Shown piece by piece: positions 59,767 to 64,000 of a DNA stretch of 64,000 bases. Source of the DNA: Pythium myriotylum (Eukaryota > Oomycota > Peronosporomycetes > Pythiales > Pythiaceae); NCBI GenBank assembly GCA_023091665.1, contig JALJCQ010000015.1, positions 3,348,001-3,412,000 of the forward strand, given 5' to 3'. A program made the translations under genes and the position numbers. The notes beneath the pieces are model-generated. The model was not told where the DNA came from. It searched no databases and saw nothing but the letters and a program-made list of their open reading frames with translations. Positions within the stretch are counted from its first letter, which is position 1. Every line of letters begins with the position of its first letter.

Positions 59767-60372
59767 ATGATTCTCTCCACTATCTCAGCGTTGCTCGTGA
59801 TAGCGACGGCTTCCGCGTCGGCGACGACCAACGCGACCGACTCACGGCATTTGGTCAGCATTGTGGACTACAATTTTTACACGACCCCTTACACAGGCTG
59901 TGGCGTTGATATCCGCGCAACCGACATCGGTAACGAAAGGGTTTTGGACCCCAAGGCATGCGCTGACAAATGCTTCAAGTATTCAAATTCGCTGTGCAAC
60001 GCCGTAACATGGACAGATTACAACGGTGGCACGTGCTGGTACAAGCAGTGGGACTACGTACAAGTTAAACAGCCCTTACCTCCAAGCGTCGCAAAGACTG
60101 GTGCGGTGTCCTACATCCTGGGCTTCGGTGGCCCATTCGGTATCGGCTACGATGTCGATATGCCAGGAAACGACATTGGGTCCGAGCAAAAGCCGTCGCC
60201 AAAAGATTGTCTTACTTCGTGTCTGTACGACCGACCGAACTGCTTTGCATTTGCCTGGAACAACTACCAAGGCGGCACGTGTTACTACAAGAACAAAGGC
60301 ACCACGACTGTGCCCAAACCTGGGGTCAAGTCGTACACGGTTGCGCGATTGGACGTTCTGAGCTGCCCATGA
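59767..60372 (+). CDS. Secreted two-PAN/Apple-domain protein
   Basis: The 201-residue product has a signal peptide (about 1-19). The first PAN module has TGCGVDIRATDIGNERVLDP, CADKC and CNAVTWTDYNGGTCWYKQW; the second has VDMPGNDIGSEQ, CLTSC, CFAFAWNNYQGGTCYYKN and GVKSYTVARLDVLSCP. The DIGNER motif groups it with the palindrome pair (53822/55862). It is the only PAN gene on the plus strand in this part, opposite to 57906 and 60794. The start at 59767 gives the signal peptide; an in-frame ATG 22 codons upstream does not. Confidence 0.85.
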   Translation: MILSTISALLVIATASASATTNATDSRHLVSIVDYNFYTTPYTGCGVDIRATDIGNERVLDPKACADKCFKYSNSLCNAVTWTDYNGGTCWYKQWDYVQVKQPLPPSVAKTGAVSYILGFGGPFGIGYDVDMPGNDIGSEQKPSPKDCLTSCLYDRPNCFAFAWNNYQGGTCYYKNKGTTTVPKPGVKSYTVARLDVLSCP

Positions 60373-60793
60373 GTCAGCCCTCGATCGACACTAGGCAAAG
60401 GTGAAATATGTGCCTCAATCTCGGCAGAGTGAGAGATGGCAATAAGGGTAGCAACAAATTGTGGCTTCCTAACTGGTCAAGCGTATAGGTTTCCAGCCAG
60501 GGGAGCCATTATTCCATTACCTATCCGATACCATTAAGTGATTGGATCCTTCGCGTCTTGTTCCGTTCAACACATGTTGGCTACCGTGCGAAAAGACCAC
60601 GCTTGTTGCCTCGATCAACGACAGCAAAAGCAACTGCGGCAGCACGCTGAAGCTCTTTAGCATACATCGGAAGATGAAGAAACAAAATAAGTGAATCGCA
60701 TCAAGGCGCGCCTTGATTTTCGTGTTGATGACTACGGGGAATTTTAATGGATTATTGGATGAAGGTCTTTGTGTCTACGAATGAACATCGAGA
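60373..60793. other. Intergenic, tail-to-tail
   Basis: Between convergent PAN genes. No feature recognised. Confidence 0.5.
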
Positions 60794-61408
60794 TCACGGG
60801 CAGGTGCGAAATCCTGGTCGGGCGATGGTGTACGACGTGACGCCGCTCTTGGGTACCGTAGTGATACCTTTCGTCTTGAAATAACACGTACCGCCTTGGT
60901 AGTTGTTCCACGCAAACGCGAAGCAATTGTCTCGAGTGTTGCATCCGTTAGAACACTGAGCGGGAGAGCTGGCGGCGCCCGTGCCAATGTCGTTGCCTGG
61001 CATGTCGACGTCGTGGCCAATGCCGAGAGGCATGTATGCAGCCGCAAACGGCGCAAAGATGTAGGATATGGCGCCAGTCTTCGCTACCGTGCGTGGTGTA
61101 GGTCCACCGGCGGTCTGGATTGTCCACTGCTTGTACCAGCAGGTGCCGCCATTGTAGTTGGTCCAAGTCACAGCGTTGCACTGGTTCATTTTAACACAGT
61201 TGTCCGCGCATACTTTCGGGTCGGTGGATCTTGCGTTGCTAAGATCCGTCTCTTGGACATCGACACCGCACCCAGTGATCTGGAGAGTGTATAGATCCGG
61301 AGGCGATGCGTACAGAGCTCGAGAATCGGTGGCGTTCGGTACTGAAGCTGCAGAGGCGGCGGATGTGACTGCGAGTAGCGCGAAGGCTGCGGTTGAGAGG
61401 CGGACCAT
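60794..61408 (-). CDS. Secreted two-PAN/Apple-domain protein
   Basis: The 204-residue product has a signal peptide (about 1-21, SAASAA). The first PAN module has TGCGVDVQETDLSNARSTDP, CADNC and CNAVTWTNYNGGTCWYKQW; the second has VDMPGNDIGTG, CSNGC, CFAFAWNNYQGGTCYFKTKG and GVTSYTIARPGFRTCP. It is a tandem sister of the gene at 62053, with the same length, start and most residues. Initiator-like CTCACTCTCAAATTCG lies about 25 bp upstream of the ATG at 61408. Confidence 0.87.
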   Translation of the reverse strand: MVRLSTAAFALLAVTSAASAASVPNATDSRALYASPPDLYTLQITGCGVDVQETDLSNARSTDPKVCADNCVKMNQCNAVTWTNYNGGTCWYKQWTIQTAGGPTPRTVAKTGAISYIFAPFAAAYMPLGIGHDVDMPGNDIGTGAASSPAQCSNGCNTRDNCFAFAWNNYQGGTCYFKTKGITTVPKSGVTSYTIARPGFRTCP

Positions 61409-62052
61409 GGAGGAGATGTTGCCTTTGGCAATGCGAATTTGAGAGTGAGCTTGTGGACATAGATTGCCGGGGGATGTGTCCTGTCTATGGTTGCGAAGAG
61501 TCCAGCGGGCCGGCAGATTTTCTCAGCTGAGTCCACTGGATTGGAGGTGATATTTGATGTGTCGCACGGGAGGCATTGACTGGTAAGACTACAAGCCATC
61601 ACGACATCACAAAATGTGTCAAGAGTCTCTTTGTCACCATTTTGTGACCTGTTATCCCACCAAAGCGGATCCTGAAGCAGGTCGTGAGTTGCGGGAACAA
61701 GTATGGCTCAAGCGGGGCATTCCAACCAGACCTATGGCGAGTTTCATCTCAGTGAAGTAAAGATATCAAGAGGTACCGAGGATATCGTGAAGCCCTGACT
61801 GCTCGATCGTAGCAACGGATGAATCGAACAATCTACATAGTTACTTACGAAAATTGATGGCATTCAGAGTGTCTGACACCGTCGATGCAGCGCGAGGAGA
61901 TGTTTTCGCTGCGGTCAACAGTGAAAGCTACTGCTGCTAAACGCACAAGTTTAAACAAAATAAACAAATCTCGTCAAGGGGCGCCATAATTTTCAGGTTG
62001 ATGTGCACGGAATTTTATTGAATGTACTCATGTTCACCAGCAAGAAGCTGCA
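61409..62052. other. Intergenic between tandem PAN genes
   Basis: Promoter of the gene at 60794, then about 500 bp without recognisable features. Confidence 0.5.
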
Positions 62053-62667
62053 TTATGGACAGCTAACAAATCCTGGTCGGGCGATCGTGAATGAGGTGAC
62101 CCCAGCCTTCGGCACCGTTGTGATGCCTTTGGTCTTGAAATAACACGTACCGCCTTGGTAGTTGTTCCACGCGAACGCGAAGCAATTGCCACGGCTCATA
62201 CACCCGTTCGTACACTGAGCAGCACTAGCAGCGGTGCCTGAGCCGATGTCGTTGCCGGGCATGTCGACATCGTAACCAATACCGAGAGGCATGTATGCGA
62301 CGTCAAACGGCGCGAAGATGTAGGATATGGCGCCGGTTTTGGCGACAGTCCGTGGCGTAATTCCGTGTGACAACACAATGTTCCATTGCTTGTACCAACA
62401 GGTGCCGCCATTGTAGTTGGTCCAGGTCACAGCATTGCACTCGTACATCTTCTTGCAGTTGTCTGCACAGACCTTTGGGTCAGTAGACCTGGCGTTGCTG
62501 AGATCCGTCTCCTGCACGTCGACACCGCATCCAGTGATCTGAGAAGTGTAGTCACTCGAAGACGACGCGTATAGAGCTCGAGAATCGGTTGCGTTTGGTA
62601 CTGAAGCTGCAGAGGCGGTGGTTGAGGCTGCGAGCAGCGCCAAGGCTGTGATTGAGAGGCGGACCAT
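62053..62667 (-). CDS. Secreted two-PAN/Apple-domain protein
   Basis: The 204-residue product has a signal peptide (about 1-21). The first PAN module has TGCGVDVQETDLSNARSTDP, CADNC and CNAVTWTNYNGGTCWYKQW; the second has VDMPGNDIGSGT, CTNGC, CFAFAWNNYQGGTCYFKTKG and GVTSFTIARPGFVSCP. Nearly the same protein as 60794; differences concentrate in the linker between modules (NIVLSHGITPRT versus TIQTAGGPTPRT) and after the signal peptide. The gene lies 91 bp from the 5' LTR of a retrotransposon, inserted upstream of its promoter. Confidence 0.87.
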   Translation of the reverse strand: MVRLSITALALLAASTTASAASVPNATDSRALYASSSSDYTSQITGCGVDVQETDLSNARSTDPKVCADNCKKMYECNAVTWTNYNGGTCWYKQWNIVLSHGITPRTVAKTGAISYIFAPFDVAYMPLGIGYDVDMPGNDIGSGTAASAAQCTNGCMSRGNCFAFAWNNYQGGTCYFKTKGITTVPKAGVTSFTIARPGFVSCP

Positions 62668-62758
62668 GGAAGAGGTGATGAGGTTGGGAATGCGAGGTTG
62701 GGAATGAGCTCATGGCCGAAGATCATCGAGGAGGATGCATTTTGTCCACAAGTCCAGA

Positions 62759-64000
62759 TGTAATGGGCCCACAGCCCATTACAAGAGAGTAGGTTCTATA
62801 AGAGAGAGTTGTCCCTCCCGTGTCTCTGATTGGTCAGAGGCGCGTGTGTTCTTGTTGCATTTCCATTGGTGGAAATTCTCTGAGATTTCATCCTATCAGA
62901 GGACGACACCGCATACATAGGTTTTATTAGGGACACCAGAGTAGGTTTAATGAGGTCCAGAGATGTCTGGACCTCTCAATGCAGAGTCCAATTTACCGTC
63001 AAGTCAAGAGCCCAATCTGAGCGTCGGGACAGGGGTCTCGACGCTGTGTAACGGATCTGCGCCTGTTACACCTGGTAGCACTTCGTGGTCCGTCCACACG
63101 ACCAAGACATCAAGATGGCCGACCTCAGCTTCGACCTCAGCCAGCTGACTCGTGCGGAACACTTCCCGCACCTCACCCAGTTTGAATGGGAGGCCCTCGG
63201 CCGCATGGCTGAGGCCGCTGGCCCTCTTGCTGTGAAGGCCCTCCTACGCAGCGGTGACGCGGAAGCCCAACGTCTCGCTGCTCAAGAGTTCATGATCCGT
63301 GAAATCGATGACGCGCGCGCCCAGGCGCAGACTCTCGCGCGTCAGAAGAATTCGCCGCGTGTCGAACCGCTCAAGATCGACACATCCAAATATGGTGGCG
63401 ACGAGAAGACGCCACTTCGTCGCTGGTTCTGCGAGCTGGATGAGGCAATCGATGCCCGGCTCATCGTCGACGAAGAACAGAGGATCCGCTATGCCATGTC
63501 GCAACTGACTGGGAAGGTGAAGACTTGGGCCTATGGCCTCAGGTCTGCCGACCGGAAATGCTTTCGGTCGCTCGAAGACTTCAAGTCGAAGTTGCAGTCG
63601 ACTTTCGAGCCGCCGCAGAGCGAATTACGCATGCGCGCCGAGTTTCTCAGCGCGAAACAAGGTAATACCGACCTCCACTCTTATATCCAGCGGATGCGGT
63701 ACCTCGCATCGTGCGTCGTCGGAAAGCCGATCGACATGGCTACACAAGTCGCGATGTTTATGACGGGTCTCCGCGATGGTCCAGCGAAGACACAACTTTT
63801 CCGGACTTATCCAGAAACTCTCGAGGAAGCCTTCTCGATTGCGCTGACGGAAGACTACAACGCTCGTCAGGCGCGCAGTTACGGTTATCGCAACCGTTAC
63901 TCGGAGGCTCCGTCTGAGCCGGAGCCAATGGATCTGTCTGTCTTGCAGTTCCACGGTGGAGAAGGTAGTGGTGGCACCCGCTACGCGAAGAAGAGTTCGA
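62759..64000 (+). mobile_element. Gypsy-type LTR retrotransposon, 5' part
   Basis: A probable 5' LTR (62759-63070, 312 bp) begins TGTAATGGGC and ends CTGTTACA. Its start is a small palindrome (TGTAATGGGC, then GCCCATTACA). Two bases later TGGTAGCA (63073-63080) fits a primer-binding site for a tRNA ending in TGCTACCA. The gag ORF follows at 63115. The element runs off the right edge, so pol, the 3' LTR and target duplication cannot be seen. Confidence 0.75.
63115..64000 (+). CDS. Retrotransposon Gag, partial at window edge
   Basis: The frame is open for 295 codons to the end of the window. It has a helical N-terminus (FDLSQLTRAEHFPHLTQFEW) and a Gln/Arg-rich region. A retrotransposon_gag-type domain then follows, with KYGGDEKTPLRRWFCELDEA, MSQLTGKVKTWA, FKSKLQSTFEPP, LHSYIQRMRYLASCVV and MFMTGLRDGP. 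This is the capsid-like structural protein of Ty3/Gypsy elements. No stop or frameshift is visible, so the element may be fairly young. The zinc knuckle and pol are beyond the edge. Confidence 0.85.
   Translation, partial: MADLSFDLSQLTRAEHFPHLTQFEWEALGRMAEAAGPLAVKALLRSGDAEAQRLAAQEFMIREIDDARAQAQTLARQKNSPRVEPLKIDTSKYGGDEKTPLRRWFCELDEAIDARLIVDEEQRIRYAMSQLTGKVKTWAYGLRSADRKCFRSLEDFKSKLQSTFEPPQSELRMRAEFLSAKQGNTDLHSYIQRMRYLASCVVGKPIDMATQVAMFMTGLRDGPAKTQLFRTYPETLEEAFSIALTEDYNARQARSYGYRNRYSEAPSEPEPMDLSVLQFHGGEGSGGTRYAKKSS

Overview
The window looks like nuclear DNA of an oomycete from the elicitin-bearing lineage (Peronosporales or Pythiales in the broad sense). The evidence is: elicitin-like proteins; secreted two-PAN-domain proteins; an oomycete-type seven-helix membrane protein; GC-rich, mostly intron-less genes; very short introns (47, 73 and 92 bp); and compact promoters carrying the oomycete Initiator/FPR pattern (CTCATTCTCCAATT) 16-50 bp before several ATGs. 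Species cannot be fixed from the sequence.

Layout. 0.3-8.5 kb: a truncated-looking membrane protein, then five elicitin-like genes on the plus strand (2355, 3377, 5906, 6917, 7996); a sixth lies at 16.1 kb on the minus strand. Four copies of TCACCTNNTTTTGGTAC lie near elicitin-like genes. 10-12.7 kb and 22.8-27.9 kb: a dienelactone-hydrolase (DLH) family with four intact genes, one copy broken by a single stop codon, and two relics elsewhere. 13.4-15.8 kb: an ACAD10/11-type fusion of a phosphotransferase-like domain and an acyl-CoA dehydrogenase. 20.8 kb and 47.4 kb: two copies of a Cys-rich secreted protein, part of an inverted segmental duplication that also carries a DLH 3' end. 28.8 kb and 51.3 kb: two near-identical GH5 exo-beta-1,3-glucanases. 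32.8-38.6 kb: a START-like secreted protein, an unknown single-pass protein, a selenoprotein S-like gene with a 47-bp intron, and inositol-pentakisphosphate 2-kinase. 41.4-43.1 kb: a MATE transporter with an apparent frameshift. 53.8-62.7 kb: six two-PAN secreted protein genes.

Mobile DNA is rich: a complete-ended but decayed piggyBac (TTAA target, 43263-46984), a deleted hAT with a perfect 8-bp target duplication (39756-40679), a Harbinger-like MITE (24736-25012), a foldback element (4567-5118), several near-perfect hairpins, and the 5' LTR, primer-binding site and gag of a Gypsy-type retrotransposon leaving the right edge.

The most striking structure is a roughly 2.2-kb inverted repeat (52759-54997 and 55295-57533, 297-bp spacer) holding two identical PAN genes and the GH5 3' end. 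The gene content suggests a surface and secretion locus (elicitin-like sterol/lipid-binding proteins, lectin-like PAN proteins, glucanases) shaped by inverted duplication, gene conversion and transposons. That functional reading is inference.
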